Shown: positions 1-9,423, counted from the stretch's first letter. The stretch is 64,000 bases of DNA from Palsa-1392 sp036490335 (GCA_036490335.1 DASXEB010000004.1:208800-272799), one strand, 5' to 3'. Program-made: numbers and translations. Notes: a model not told the origin generated them from the sequence alone.

Positions 1-450
1 GAATATGCCCGCCCAAATAGTGCCGTCCGTGGGCAAGGTAAAATATTGGAGCGGAGTCAGGGTCGCTGTCACTACCGTCACGCTGTTTGTTGCCAGGCTA
101 ATTGGATTGAAGGTAAAGCTTGCGAGGAGCGTCCCTGGGCCGCCGCCTGTGCCGTTACTGTCGTAAAACAGAACGTTCGCCATAATCCCCTGCGTCGTTG
201 TATTCGAGTTCGAAAGAGAAAACTCGAAACTGGTCACCGGGGCTAACGCAAGCAACGGATTATAGGTGAGATCATCAGCGACCAGATATGTGTTCTTATT
301 CCCCGTTGTCGCGCCCGCATTGGAAAACGAGAATCCCGTAAAATTTTCCGTATTGTCGTAGATGGTGACCTGCGCTTTTCCGCTAGGGACAACGGCAGCC
401 GAACCCAAAATTGCGGTGGCGAGGATGACGAGAGTATTGCGTATTTTCAT
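1..450 (-). CDS. Exported protein, 3' part outside the window
   Basis: The frame stays open from an ATG at 448-450 to the window edge (150 codons, no stop), so the C-terminus is missing. The N-terminus is a clear signal peptide: MKIR, a hydrophobic stretch, then a likely cleavage site after SGKAQ. The mature part is rich in Thr, Asn and Gly and contains a segment like GTGGGPGTLLASFTF. That style is common in secreted proteins with a C-terminal sorting domain (choice-of-anchor or PEP-CTERM-like). No catalytic motif is visible. It is probably a surface or extracellular beta-sandwich protein. Upstream (451-717) holds no other gene apart from the downstream tRNA. Confidence 0.7.
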   Translation of the reverse strand, partial: MKIRNTLVILATAILGSAAVVPSGKAQVTIYDNTENFTGFSFSNAGATTGNKNTYLVADDLTYNPLLALAPVTSFEFSLSNSNTTTQGIMANVLFYDSNGTGGGPGTLLASFTFNPISLATNSVTVVTATLTPLQYFTLPTDGTIWAGIF

Positions 451-717
451 AGGAGTTTTCCGAGGTGGTTACTTTTGTCTTTTTGTTTAACTGCGCGTGC
501 TTTTTTGCAAATTCCGGCACCACCGTCAAGCCTTTTTTAAATTTTTTGCGTTCCGAGTTGGAAGGGGAAACAAAGAGGAACCTTACCTGGTGGCAAACCA
601 AGTTTGATGGCGGGCCAAGTCGAGCCCTCGCCTAACGAATCAGTTTTTGCTCGCGTATTTTTTTTGCGCGGATTCCTTTTTTCTGCGAAGGAATTGCGCG
701 AAGAAGGTTCGTAAAAC

Positions 718-790
<73 letters not shown>

Positions 791-817
791 AATTCCCGTT
801 CCACCCGGCCGTCGCTC

Positions 818-849
818 GCCTAACGAATCGGCCTAACCATGCCTAACGA
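818..849 (+). repeat. Cluster of the 9-mer GCCTAACGA
   Basis: Two exact copies (818-826 and 841-849) flank a one-base variant (831-839), between tRNA-Lys and the end of the fn3-like gene. Another exact copy lies at 630-638. These belong to the window-wide family described in the findings. Confidence 0.7.
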
Positions 850-919
850 ATAGCTGTTCCGGCGCGGAGGAAGCATGATGCGGCGCTCTTTAGGGCGCCC
901 GCCGCGTCACCGGATCGCT

Positions 920-1516
920 TCACTCCGACGCGCCCATGCTCCCGCCGCGGGCGCGCGCCTGGAAAGTGTAAAGCTGGCCCGAGGCGAGGCCGTTGAAGAT
1001 GAGGTGGCGCGAGTCGCCGCTGAAAAGGCTCGGCAACCAATCCGTCGTCCCCTGCAACTGCGCGCGGCCTTCATACAGACTCGTGTTTGGAATTGGCGGC
1101 TTGACCGCGCCGATCACCTGTCCGTCCATCTGCCCCGCCTTGACTTCGAAAGTGGCGGGTTTGGGGAGCGGTTCGCGGCGACGCTCCTGGCTGGCGGCTT
1201 TGAAGCCGGAGCTGAGCAAGGTCGCCAAGTCCTGATCGCAGGCGTTTTGAACGTAGCCCGCGAGGAGATAGAGAAGAGCGATCAACGCGTTGCGCAGCGC
1301 GTTTTTGTTTGCCGTATCCATCTGGCCGCCGTGCTTTGCGATGGGCAGCGAGGTGGAGAAGGCGAGGAGCGCGGCGGCCAGCATGGCCAGGGTCGCGTTT
1401 GATGGGAGAGTGGGATACTTCGGGTTACCGTCCAGGCCGGTATCGACCCCCTCGGTGAATGTGATCAGCTCCGCGTCGGGCAATGAGGCGAAGCCGTAGG
1501 AGACATGTAAACGCAT
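920..1516 (-). CDS. Helical plus fibronectin-III-like protein (paralogue 1)
   Basis: This 198-residue protein has no signal peptide. The first ~110 residues look mostly helical and end in the segment LLAGYVQNACDQD followed by LLSSGF. The last ~70 residues resemble a fibronectin type III sandwich (a conserved Trp-Leu, then NGLASGQLYTFQARA near the end). The same architecture recurs at 51108-51734, where LASWVQAHCQ and TTSGF occupy the matching positions, so the two genes are paralogues. The family is known mainly as uncharacterised fn3-domain proteins, and no function can be assigned. A 21-bp-period array starts about 150 bp upstream of its start codon. Confidence 0.7.
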   Translation of the reverse strand: MRLHVSYGFASLPDAELITFTEGVDTGLDGNPKYPTLPSNATLAMLAAALLAFSTSLPIAKHGGQMDTANKNALRNALIALLYLLAGYVQNACDQDLATLLSSGFKAASQERRREPLPKPATFEVKAGQMDGQVIGAVKPPIPNTSLYEGRAQLQGTTDWLPSLFSGDSRHLIFNGLASGQLYTFQARARGGSMGASE

Positions 1517-1669
1517 GGGTTTTCCTTTCGGTGTTTGGGTTTGGGGCGTTGGGGTTCGTAGGTGGACCTCTACGCTTTGTTCTCGGAGTTAACGTGGGAT
1601 TGTGCGTTGCTGGCAAGGAAAAAATTCGGCTGCTTGCGGTCCTCCCTGTCGGTAAATTGTTCGAGACAC

Positions 1670-2170
1670 GTCTTCGTCTCTCGAGACGTCGGTTTTCCAG
1701 CCGGAAAACGGTCCCTCATTTTCAGAAACCCGGCTTCGTTTGTCAGGGGACGAACCCTGGTTTGCCACAAACGAAGCTTCGTTTTCGGCGAACGAGACCC
1801 GGTTTGTCGCAAACGAGGGCTCAGTCACGGCAGCGGAGCCTGGTTCGTCGCAAACCAAGCCTGGTTTGCGACCGACGAGGGTTAGTTTGCCGCAACCGAA
1901 GCTTGGTTTGCCGCAAACCAAGGCTAGTGCGCCCAGACCAAGCCTCGTCGATCGATAACGAGGGCTCGTTGGCGGCAAACCAAGGCTCATTGGCGGCAAA
2001 CCAAGGCTCGTTTGTTCCAAACCAGGCTTCGTTTACGGGAAAGCAGCCTTCGTCGGTCGCGGTCGAACCTTCACCGGTCCCCAACCAAGCCCGGTTTGCG
2101 CCAAATCAAGCTTCCTTCGCGACGAACCAAGCTCCGTTTTTGGCGAAGGCGACCTCGGTCGATGAAATCG
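1670..2170. repeat. 21-bp-period array A
   Basis: About 24 degenerate units follow each other at 21-bp steps (one or two steps are 20 or 22). The recurring core is GTTTGCCGCAAACCAAGGCT-like, with AAGCTT, GCAAAC and GTTTGC making each unit partly self-complementary. Three successive near-identical units around 1975-2015 give the clearest period. Several frames on both strands are open because the unit lacks stops, so open frames are weak evidence of coding. If read on the plus strand from about 1950, it would give 7-residue repeats of the type NQGSLAA. It lies between nadE and the fn3-like gene. Confidence 0.85.
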
Positions 2171-2225
2171 CGATCTCGTTTCTCGCCGGCTGAGTTTGGC
2201 TTTTGCCTTTGAGCGATCCGAGGAG

Positions 2226-3911
2226 CTACGAACGTCCCTGTTTGGTCGGAGACGGGCACGGCTCGTCAGGCAAGAGCGGATCGACCCCGGCATACTGCTG
2301 CGCGATCGGCATCCGGCGGCCGCGGCCAAAGGCGCGGCTCGTCACCTTGATCCCGGGCGCGGCCTGGGCGCGTTTGTATTCGTTCAGATCGACCCGGCGT
2401 ATCACCCAGCGGACCGTTTTTTCGTCGAAACCGCGGCTCGCGATCTCGCCCGCGCCGAGATTTTCCTCGACGTAAAGCTGGAGAATTTCATCGAGCACTT
2501 CGTAAGGCGGGAGCGAATCCTGATCGACCTGGCCCGGTTTCAATTCCGCGCTCGGCACTTTCGCAATGCTCGCGCGCGGGATGATTTCGCGCTCGCGATT
2601 GATCCAGCGCGCGAGTGGGTAAACGAGCGTCTTCGGCACGTCGCTGATGACGGCGAGGCCGCCGGCCATGTCGCCATATATAGTACAATAGCCGACCGCA
2701 AGCTCGCTCTTGTTGCCGGTCGTGAGCAGCAAATGGCCAAACTTGTTCGAGAGCGACATCATGATCATGCCGCGGAGGCGCGACTGCATGTTTTCCTCCG
2801 TCGTGTCTTCGGGCAGGCCGGCGAAAATTTTCGTGAACTGCGCCTTGAAGGCCGCGAAGGCGTCGCCAATCGGGATCTCGAGAGATTTGATGCCGAGATT
2901 GCGCGCGAGGGCGAAGGCGTCGTCGATGCTCCCGCGCGACGAATACGGACTCGGCATCGCGACGCCGACCACGTTCTCCGCGCCTAACGAGTGGACCGCG
3001 ATCGCGGCCGCGACCGCGGAATCGATCCCGCCGCTCAGGCCGAGGACGGCGGATTTGAAATTGCATTTCGCGAGATAATCGCGCACGCCTAACGAAAGCG
3101 CGGCGTGCAGCTCGGCCATGTTGTCGTTAGGCCGCGGCGCGACCGCATTCGTCGCGTCGGTTTCGACGATCGCTTCCGCGGCTTCGAACGATGGCAACTG
3201 CGCGATCAAATCGCCGCGGCGATTGAACGCGATCGAGCCGCCATCGAAAACCAGCTCGTCATTTCCGCCGACGACGTTGCAATAAACAATCGGCCGCTCG
3301 TAGGTCCGCGCGAGCGCGCCGATCATCTCGCGCCGGTTCGCGATTTTCCCGAGGGTGAAGGGCGACGCGCTCAGGTTGACGATGATCTCGGCGCCTTTCT
3401 CGGCGAGGCCGCGGACGATTTCCACCTCGTAAAGCGGACGCGGCAGATAATTCTGCGTCCAGATGTCTTCGCAAATCGTGACCCCGACGCGGCGGCCGGC
3501 GATGCTGAAAATTTCCCCGCCGCAACCGGCCTCGAAGTAGCGGTCCTCATCGAAAACATCGTAGGTCGGGAGCAGCGTCTTGAAACTTTTCCGCAACGGC
3601 CGGCCGCGCTCGAGCAGGGCGGCGGCATTGAAAAACGGTTTGCCGCTTCCCTCGTTGCGATCGACGAAACCAACGAGCAACGGGACGTCGCCGATGCATT
3701 CGTGGAGGCGCGCCACGATCTCGAGATTCTGCGGAACGAAGGCTGATTTGAAGACGAGATCCTGCGGCGGATAACCGGTCGTGGCCAGCTCGGGCGCGAG
3801 GACGAGTTCCGCGCCTAACGATGACAATCGGCGGTAAGCGGCGAGGATTTTTTCAAAATTGCCGCGCAGATCTCCAACCGTCGGGTTGATCTGCGCCAGG
3901 CCGATCCTCAT
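2226..3911 (-). CDS. nadE: NAD+ synthetase, glutamine-dependent
   Basis: NadE converts nicotinic acid adenine dinucleotide to NAD+ using ATP and glutamine, in the cytoplasm. The 561-residue protein has an N-terminal nitrilase-type glutaminase domain with the expected triad: Glu41 in APELATTGYPP, Lys111 in SFKTLLP and Cys147 in ICEDIW. The C-terminal synthetase domain carries the ATP-pyrophosphatase loop SGGIDS at about 293-298. The TGNKSE segment and the length fit the two-domain class. The ATG at 3909-3911 was chosen because MRIGLAQINPTVGD is the canonical start; the frame is open further upstream but shows no family similarity. A putative small membrane protein ends 41 bp upstream. Three copies of the 9-mer motif sit inside the coding sequence. 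Confidence 0.95.
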   Translation of the reverse strand: MRIGLAQINPTVGDLRGNFEKILAAYRRLSSLGAELVLAPELATTGYPPQDLVFKSAFVPQNLEIVARLHECIGDVPLLVGFVDRNEGSGKPFFNAAALLERGRPLRKSFKTLLPTYDVFDEDRYFEAGCGGEIFSIAGRRVGVTICEDIWTQNYLPRPLYEVEIVRGLAEKGAEIIVNLSASPFTLGKIANRREMIGALARTYERPIVYCNVVGGNDELVFDGGSIAFNRRGDLIAQLPSFEAAEAIVETDATNAVAPRPNDNMAELHAALSLGVRDYLAKCNFKSAVLGLSGGIDSAVAAAIAVHSLGAENVVGVAMPSPYSSRGSIDDAFALARNLGIKSLEIPIGDAFAAFKAQFTKIFAGLPEDTTEENMQSRLRGMIMMSLSNKFGHLLLTTGNKSELAVGYCTIYGDMAGGLAVISDVPKTLVYPLARWINREREIIPRASIAKVPSAELKPGQVDQDSLPPYEVLDEILQLYVEENLGAGEIASRGFDEKTVRWVIRRVDLNEYKRAQAAPGIKVTSRAFGRGRRMPIAQQYAGVDPLLPDEPCPSPTKQGRS

Positions 3912-3952
3912 GCTACCTGAGGTTAGCCCGCGCAAAGCGTTTCGCCAGTTCG

Positions 3953-4105
3953 TTAGTGCTGGAGCGAGATGTCGGTCTTGCGATAATCGCCATTGAGCGC
4001 GTCGTCCGCGCCTTCGACGAAAACTTTGCCCCACTGAATCAGGCAAGCCGCGAAAAATGCCGCGATCATGCAGAGGAGAACTTTTTGGATGAAGGTCGAG
4101 CGCAC
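3953..4105 (-). CDS. Putative small single-pass membrane protein
   Basis: A GTG-started frame of 50 codons reads VRSTFIQKVLLCMIAAFFAAC and continues to ALNGDYRKTDISLQH before TAA. The first half is one convincing transmembrane helix with a positive N-terminus; the second half is acidic and polar. It fits between the CPBP protease and nadE on the same strand and would be co-transcribed with nadE. No Shine-Dalgarno sequence is evident and I do not recognise the family. The call rests on composition and placement only. Confidence 0.45.
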   Translation of the reverse strand: MRSTFIQKVLLCMIAAFFAACLIQWGKVFVEGADDALNGDYRKTDISLQH

Positions 4106-4174
4106 ACCATTTCAAGAGCAGGAGCGATGCCAGCGCGCCGGCGTTTGCCTAACGGATTGCGCGAGCCCGCTACG

Positions 4175-4873
4175 CTACCAAAAGCCCCACTGCTTCGTCG
4201 TCACAATCCAAAGGCCGAGCGCGAGATTGGTCAGTCCGTGGGCAAAGACGCATGAGGCCAGGCTGCGCGTGCGATAGGCGACGAGGTTGTAAAGCGCGCC
4301 GGTGATCAGCGCCGCCGGCCAGTCCGGCATCGAATGCGAGAAGCAAAACGCGAGCGTGACGACGCCAAACGAGAGCCAGGAAAAACTGCCGAAGGGGACC
4401 GCTTCGAAATCGTCCGCGATCAAAAAACGCAGGAGTAATCCGCGCCAGAAAATTTCTTCGACCAGCGGAACGACGACGACGAGACGAAGAAAGCGGAGCG
4501 CGAGCGTGCTCCAGTAAAACGCGGGCTGCGCGCGCAGAAGGTCGGGATTAAACCCGTCGAGCCGGGGCGGAAAACGGAGGAATTGTTGCGGCGAAATCCA
4601 AACGACAAAAACAAGCAACGCGATCGCGGTCGTGAAGAGGGGATGGCCTAACGAGTGAAACTGGTAGCGCTTCCAAAAGTAAACGAGGAGCCCGCCGCAG
4701 AGCAGAGTTTGGGCGGGATAAATCCAGAATTCCGGCGTCGCGCGCCACGAATGCGCAACCGGATTTTTGAGCAAGCCGTCGATCCCGAGGAGGAGGACAA
4801 ACGTCAGCATCGGCAGCGCGTAGGCCGCGAGCGCGCGCATGCTCGCGGTCGGTCGCGCGCGGGATGCAGACAT
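4175..4873 (-). CDS. CPBP-family intramembrane protease (CAAX-protease-like)
   Basis: This 232-residue membrane protein has about six to seven hydrophobic helices. It carries the ABI/CPBP metal-binding motifs: EE at 139-140 in VEEIFWRG, FSHSMPDW near 178 and FAHGLTN near 213. These provide the glutamates and histidines of a membrane-embedded metalloprotease. The closest described subgroup is the CAAX protease-like protein that often accompanies exosortase/PEP-CTERM systems. That link is an inference, since no exosortase gene is in this window. The neighbouring genes on the same strand are the small membrane protein and nadE. Confidence 0.8.
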   Translation of the reverse strand: MSASRARPTASMRALAAYALPMLTFVLLLGIDGLLKNPVAHSWRATPEFWIYPAQTLLCGGLLVYFWKRYQFHSLGHPLFTTAIALLVFVVWISPQQFLRFPPRLDGFNPDLLRAQPAFYWSTLALRFLRLVVVVPLVEEIFWRGLLLRFLIADDFEAVPFGSFSWLSFGVVTLAFCFSHSMPDWPAALITGALYNLVAYRTRSLASCVFAHGLTNLALGLWIVTTKQWGFW

Positions 4874-4948
4874 TCGGCGAGACTACGTTAGGCCGCGCGC
4901 GAAAACCACCGATTGCGCGCAAAGAATGAAAGCGTAAAGCTGGCGACG

Positions 4949-5188
4949 ATGCCCGATCCGACTTCGCAACCGACAGGCGATGCCGAGGCGCTCGCGCGTG
5001 CTCTCGAGCTCGAATTGCAATCCAAACGGGCCGGCTGGCAACGGGCGCGCGCACGTCGCAACCTCTGGCGCGCGCTCAGTCTTTTGTTTTTGCTCCTCGT
5101 CATCGTCGGCGCGCTCTTCGCCTGGTTGTCTCTCCAGCCGCGAGTGCGGGAACGCGCGGCAAAGCCAGCCGCGGCGTCGACTCGTTAG
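4949..5188 (+). CDS. Small membrane-anchored protein
   Basis: The product is 79 residues from an ATG at 4949 (MPDPTSQPTG); an ATG at 4913 is also in frame but gives an unconvincing extension. A charged N-terminal helix (about residues 11-35, Ala/Glu/Arg rich) is followed by one transmembrane segment (LLFLLLVIVGALFAWLSL, about 45-62) and a short basic tail. It is divergent from the CPBP gene. I do not recognise the family. Confidence 0.55.
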   Translation: MPDPTSQPTGDAEALARALELELQSKRAGWQRARARRNLWRALSLLFLLLVIVGALFAWLSLQPRVRERAAKPAAASTR

Positions 5189-5191
5189 TCG

Positions 5192-5209
5192 TCAGGCAAT
5201 TTCGCCTGA
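5192..5209 (+). terminator. Short hairpin after the small membrane protein
   Basis: A perfect 6-bp stem (TCAGGC/GCCTGA) with a 6-base loop begins just after the stop codon at 5188. It is followed by TTGAAAAA rather than a T-run, so it is only a weak terminator candidate for the plus strand. Confidence 0.3.
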
Positions 5210-5281
5210 TTGAAAAAGGCCGGCTCCTCATGTCGTTGGGTAACGAACACGAGAAAGTACGATTCTGAGCAACCGCAGCTG

Positions 5282-6091
5282 TTAGTGCGTGTGCGCCTCG
5301 CGGCGGAAAATAAGGTAAGCCGCCGAAAAGCCGGTCACGAAAATCGACTTTTCGCCTGTGGTCGAAAAAACGTCGATGTTGGGTGGATCCGCGACAAAAA
5401 GAGTCCCATCGCGTTGGAAGGCGAGACCCATCGGCTGCGACAGGCCGCTGGCAAACTCGCTCGAAGTCCCGTCAGGCGCGATCTTGTAAATGATGCCGGC
5501 GCCCGCATCCGAAACATACAGATTGCCTAACGTATCGAACTTCACATCGACAGGCTGGATGAAGCCGCTTGCAAAAGTGGTGCCACTGCCATCCGGCGCA
5601 TATTTCAGGACACTCCCGCTGATGGCATCCGAAGCATAAAGATTGCCCGCGGAATCAAAAGCGAGGCCGCCCGGAGCCACGCCATCAGCAAAACTGGTTA
5701 CGATTCCATCAGGGGTGACCATCGCAATCCCGGGTCGCGTGCCATCATGCGCCACGAAAAGATTGTCCGCGCTATCAAAGAGGAGCGCGGAAGGCTTCTC
5801 AATCGCCTTGCCGCTCGCGACCCGTTTGAGGCCATGCCTTCCATTCAGCGCATAAACTACGCTGCGGTGAAAATCGGACGCATAAAGAACGCCCGCGCTA
5901 TCAAAAGCAATTCCATCGGCATCATCGACGGTGGCCGCGGTGCGCTCTTCTCCCTTTGGCGAAAAGTAGACGACGACGCCGTCGGTCGGATCTGAGGCAT
6001 ACAGTTTCCCCGCGACGCTATTCTCTACGCCAGCGGCGGTGATCAAAGCAGCCGCCACTGCCACGCCTTTCGAGAACGTTCCAATTTTCAT
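5282..6091 (-). CDS. Secreted NHL/SMP-30-type beta-propeller protein
   Basis: This is a 269-residue exported protein with a signal peptide (about 1-28, ending near SVAGK). It then has about five repeats with the signature FDSAGNLYASD or FDTLGNLYVSD followed by a Gly-rich turn and an APDG segment. This spacing (about 40 residues) is typical of NHL or SMP-30-like propellers. Such proteins usually bind ligands or act as lactonases; no catalytic residues can be assigned here. It is a single gene on the minus strand with a signal for periplasmic or extracellular location. Confidence 0.7.
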   Translation of the reverse strand: MKIGTFSKGVAVAAALITAAGVENSVAGKLYASDPTDGVVVYFSPKGEERTAATVDDADGIAFDSAGVLYASDFHRSVVYALNGRHGLKRVASGKAIEKPSALLFDSADNLFVAHDGTRPGIAMVTPDGIVTSFADGVAPGGLAFDSAGNLYASDAISGSVLKYAPDGSGTTFASGFIQPVDVKFDTLGNLYVSDAGAGIIYKIAPDGTSSEFASGLSQPMGLAFQRDGTLFVADPPNIDVFSTTGEKSIFVTGFSAAYLIFRREAHTH

Positions 6092-6189
6092 AGGCGTATC
6101 ACAGCGTTTTCGCTCTCGTGGTCAAGCAAATTCGGGCCAGTCCGGTTGCGGCGGCGCGAAATCAGACTCGTTAGGCGAAAGCGCGGCCG

Positions 6190-9100
6190 TTAGTGATAAA
6201 GCCGGAAGTTGACCGGCAAGGCAGCCGTTCCGCCCGCCGCGGGCAGATCGCGATCGCCGGAAGAATTTGTTTCCGGTCCGAAATCGCTATCGCGATCTTC
6301 AAGCGCGACCTTTGCCGGTGGCGGCGAAATTTCCGGGTGATTTTTCGTTTTCAATTGCTCGTTCAGTTTCGGCAGCTCGTTCGTGAGCAGTTTTTGAAAA
6401 TCCTTGTTCGCGTCCTCGAGCTCGCGGCGGAGCGAACCGATGCGCGCGATTTGATAAACCGACGGCTTGCCTTCGTAACTCAGGATCGCGCCGTAAAGCT
6501 GATCGGTGTGTTCGCGCAAACGCTCTTCGCCCGTGATCGCGCCGCCTTCGGTCGTCGCGACGATTTCCTTGCGCACGGTTTCGACCTTGTTGTCGAAATC
6601 GCTGATCGCTTTGGCCGAGTCGTCGTTAGGCGGGAGCGATTTTGCGTTTGTCATCAGGCTCGCGCGCAAACCGAGGATGCGATCCATCAATGCGCTCTCG
6701 TCGCCGAAAAGCGCTTTCACTTTTTCAGCGGCGTCGTACTGCGCTTTGCGATCGGCGAGATTGAATTTGTCGCGGCGGTCGAGGACGACGTTCAATTTCG
6801 TTTCGTAGGTCTTGCCGTTTTTCGTCATTCGCACGGTGTAAACACCGGGCAAAACGCGCGGGCCAGTTATGCCCGCGCCCGCGATCTGCGCGGCGGGCGG
6901 AACGCGCGGCGGTTTTTCGTGCATGCTCCACATCACGCGATTGAGGCCGGGACGCTTGCTCGCCGGCAGGCTGTCGATGACGCGGCCGGCGGCGTCGAGC
7001 ACTTCGATTTTCAGTTTGCCGAAAAGGTGCCGCGTTTTTTGGAAGTAGGTGATGACGGCGGCGTCGGGCGGATTGTCGCCGATGAATTCCGCGGCGCCCG
7101 GGGCCCAGCCGCCGCTGCTCTCGATGCGCTGCTGTTGCGGCATGGCGGAAATGAAGGCGGCTTCCTGCGTCAGCGTCGCGGGCGTGAGCGAGCGCAACGG
7201 GCTGATGTCGTCGAGCACCCAAATGCCGCGGCCGTGAGTCGCGAGGACGAGATCGTTGGTCCGCGGCTGGATCGCGAGGTCGTCGACCGGCACGGCGGGG
7301 AAGCGGCTGCCTCGGTATTGCGCCCACGATTGGCCGCCGTCGATCGAGATGTAAAGTGCGAACTCGGTGCCGAGAAAGAGGAGATTTTTTTGCACGACGT
7401 CTTCCTTGATGACGTGCGCGAAACCGCGAATGCCCTTGTCGTTTTGCGGCGTGACGAGTGGCGTCCAGGTCTGGCCGAAATCGGTTGTGCGATAAACGTA
7501 AGGCGCGAAATCGCCGTAGGTGTGGCGATCGAACGCGGCATAGGCAGTGCCGGGATCGAAGTTGCTCGCCTGAATCCAATTCACCCACGAGTTCGGCGGC
7601 AGGCCGGGAATTTTGCTCACGACGTTGTGCCAGGTTTTGCCGCCGTCGCGCGTCAGTTGCACGTTGCCGTCATCGGTCCCGACCCAGATGAGATTTTTGT
7701 CTTTCGGCGATGGGCTGATCGAAAAAATCGTCGTGTGCATTTCGGCGACAGAGTTGTCGATCGTGACGCCGCCCGATTTTTCCTGCTGCTGTTTCGCGGG
7801 ATCGTTCGTCGTCAGGTCGGGCGAAATGCGGTCCCAGCTCTGGCCGTGATCACGCGAACGGAAAAGAAATTGCGCGCCGATGAAAATCGTTCCCTTTTCG
7901 TTAGGCGAAGGGACGAGCGGCGTGTTCCAATTGAAGCGGAGCTTTTCCTTGTAGTTCGGCGTCGGCTGAATGTTGCGCGCTTCGAGCGTGTGACGATTGA
8001 CGCGGCCGACCGCGCCGCCCTGCGCCTCCGCGTAAATGAAATTCGGATCGGCCGGATCGGTGAAAGTGCAAAAGCCGTCGCCGTTATAAAGATTTTCCCA
8101 CTGCGCGTTCGCGATCCCGCCGGGATATTCCGTCTGGCCGACCCAGCAACTGTTGTCCTGCAGCCCGCCGTAAACTTGAAACGGATCGGCCTCGTCGACA
8201 CTCACGTGATAAAATTGCGAGATCGGCAGGTTGGCCGCTTTCCACCATTTGTTTCCGCCATCGTAGGCGAACCAAAGACCGCCGTCGTCGCCCGAGATCA
8301 CGCGATCGGAATTTTGCGGATCGATCCAGACCGCGTGGACGTCGCCGTGCGCGCCTTGAAAACCGCCGACCGTGGCAAAACTCTTCCCGCCGTCTTCGCT
8401 CAGAATCAGCGCGCCGTCGGTCTTGAAAATGCGATCGGGATTTTTTGGATCGACGATCAGGTTCGCAAAATAAAACGGCCGCCAAACCATCCACGTGCTC
8501 TTGTCGCGTTGCGCCCAGGTCTGGCCGCCGTCGTCAGAAACGAAGAACGCGCTGTCGGTCGATTCGACGAAACAGTAAACGCGTTTCGGATTTGAAGGCG
8601 CGATCGCGAGCGCGAGCCGGCCGTACGGTTTTTTGGGAAAGCCCTTGTTCTTTTCCGGCGTGATCTCGGTCCAGGTTTGGCCGCCGTCGGCTGTGCGAAA
8701 AAGTCCGCTCCCGGAAAAGGCCGTCGGGCCGTCGCCGCCGGAACGAAACGTCCAGCCTTTGCGCCGAAAATCCCAAAGTCCGCAAAACATCACGTCGGGA
8801 TTCGACGGATCCATCGCGATCGTCGACGCGCCGGTGGAAAGGTTCGGCCCTTTCAGAATCAGGTCCCAGGTTTTGCCGCCGTCGGTCGTCTTATAAAGAC
8901 CGCGATCGGCCGAATCGCTCCAGAGCGCGCCCGGCACCGCGGCGTAAACCGTGGCGCTGTTTTTCGGATCGACGATGATCTGCGCGATCCGCTCGGAATT
9001 TGGCAGCCCGCTCTTCGCCCAGGTCTCGCCGCCGTCGGTCGATTTGTAAATTCCGTCGCCCACCGAAACGCTGTTCCGCGTCCAGCATTCGCCCGTGCCG

Positions 9101-9423
9101 ACCCAGACGTTTTTCGAATTTTCCGGATCGATCGCGATCGAGCCGATCGATTGCACCGGTTGTTCGTCGAAGACCGGCCGGAACGTTGTCCCGCCGTCGT
9201 CCGATTTCCAAATGCCGCCGCTCGCCGCGCCGACGAAGATGCCCAGTTTGCCCGATTTTTCGCGCACGGCGGTGAGCGCGGAGATGCGGCCGCTCATCGC
9301 CGCCGAGCCGATGTTGCGCGCGGCCAGACCGGAGACGGTGGCGGAACTATAATTCGGTTGATCGCCCGCAGCCACGCCGACGAGGGCGAGCGAAATGAGA
9401 AGAGAAAAAGATGAAGTGAGCAT
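6190..9423 (-). CDS. Large secreted BNR/sortilin-type propeller protein
   Basis: The protein has 1077 residues with a short signal peptide (about 1-20). It is built mainly of BNR/Asp-box and VPS10-like repeats: SDDGGTTF, STDGGETW, TTDGGKTW, SDDGGQTW and TRDGGKTW recur through the first ~700 residues, enough for one or two propellers. The C-terminal ~300 residues are different, with an Ig-like segment around VLPGVYTVRMTKNGK and then helical sequence. This architecture is common in secreted glycosyl-hydrolase-like proteins of environmental bacteria whose substrates are mostly unknown. Its start lies 18 bp downstream of the LolA-like gene's stop, so they probably share a transcript. One 9-mer copy (9424-9432) sits in the gap. 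Confidence 0.75.
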   Translation of the reverse strand: MLTSSFSLLISLALVGVAAGDQPNYSSATVSGLAARNIGSAAMSGRISALTAVREKSGKLGIFVGAASGGIWKSDDGGTTFRPVFDEQPVQSIGSIAIDPENSKNVWVGTGECWTRNSVSVGDGIYKSTDGGETWAKSGLPNSERIAQIIVDPKNSATVYAAVPGALWSDSADRGLYKTTDGGKTWDLILKGPNLSTGASTIAMDPSNPDVMFCGLWDFRRKGWTFRSGGDGPTAFSGSGLFRTADGGQTWTEITPEKNKGFPKKPYGRLALAIAPSNPKRVYCFVESTDSAFFVSDDGGQTWAQRDKSTWMVWRPFYFANLIVDPKNPDRIFKTDGALILSEDGGKSFATVGGFQGAHGDVHAVWIDPQNSDRVISGDDGGLWFAYDGGNKWWKAANLPISQFYHVSVDEADPFQVYGGLQDNSCWVGQTEYPGGIANAQWENLYNGDGFCTFTDPADPNFIYAEAQGGAVGRVNRHTLEARNIQPTPNYKEKLRFNWNTPLVPSPNEKGTIFIGAQFLFRSRDHGQSWDRISPDLTTNDPAKQQQEKSGGVTIDNSVAEMHTTIFSISPSPKDKNLIWVGTDDGNVQLTRDGGKTWHNVVSKIPGLPPNSWVNWIQASNFDPGTAYAAFDRHTYGDFAPYVYRTTDFGQTWTPLVTPQNDKGIRGFAHVIKEDVVQKNLLFLGTEFALYISIDGGQSWAQYRGSRFPAVPVDDLAIQPRTNDLVLATHGRGIWVLDDISPLRSLTPATLTQEAAFISAMPQQQRIESSGGWAPGAAEFIGDNPPDAAVITYFQKTRHLFGKLKIEVLDAAGRVIDSLPASKRPGLNRVMWSMHEKPPRVPPAAQIAGAGITGPRVLPGVYTVRMTKNGKTYETKLNVVLDRRDKFNLADRKAQYDAAEKVKALFGDESALMDRILGLRASLMTNAKSLPPNDDSAKAISDFDNKVETVRKEIVATTEGGAITGEERLREHTDQLYGAILSYEGKPSVYQIARIGSLRRELEDANKDFQKLLTNELPKLNEQLKTKNHPEISPPPAKVALEDRDSDFGPETNSSGDRDLPAAGGTAALPVNFRLYH

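Noticed and set aside
1670..2170. CRISPR-like array
   Set aside because: Units are adjacent 21-mers with no constant repeat and spacer structure, and there are no cas genes in the window. The same holds for the three other arrays.
1483..2193. A long plus-strand protein through array A
   Set aside because: Several frames on both strands are open through the array because its unit lacks stops, and none has a credible start or fold. Listed as a repeat instead.
6193..8595. An 800-codon plus-strand frame
   Set aside because: It is antisense to the BNR protein gene at 6190-9423, whose product has clear repeats and a signal peptide. The mirror frame is Arg/Asp/Ala-rich without motifs.
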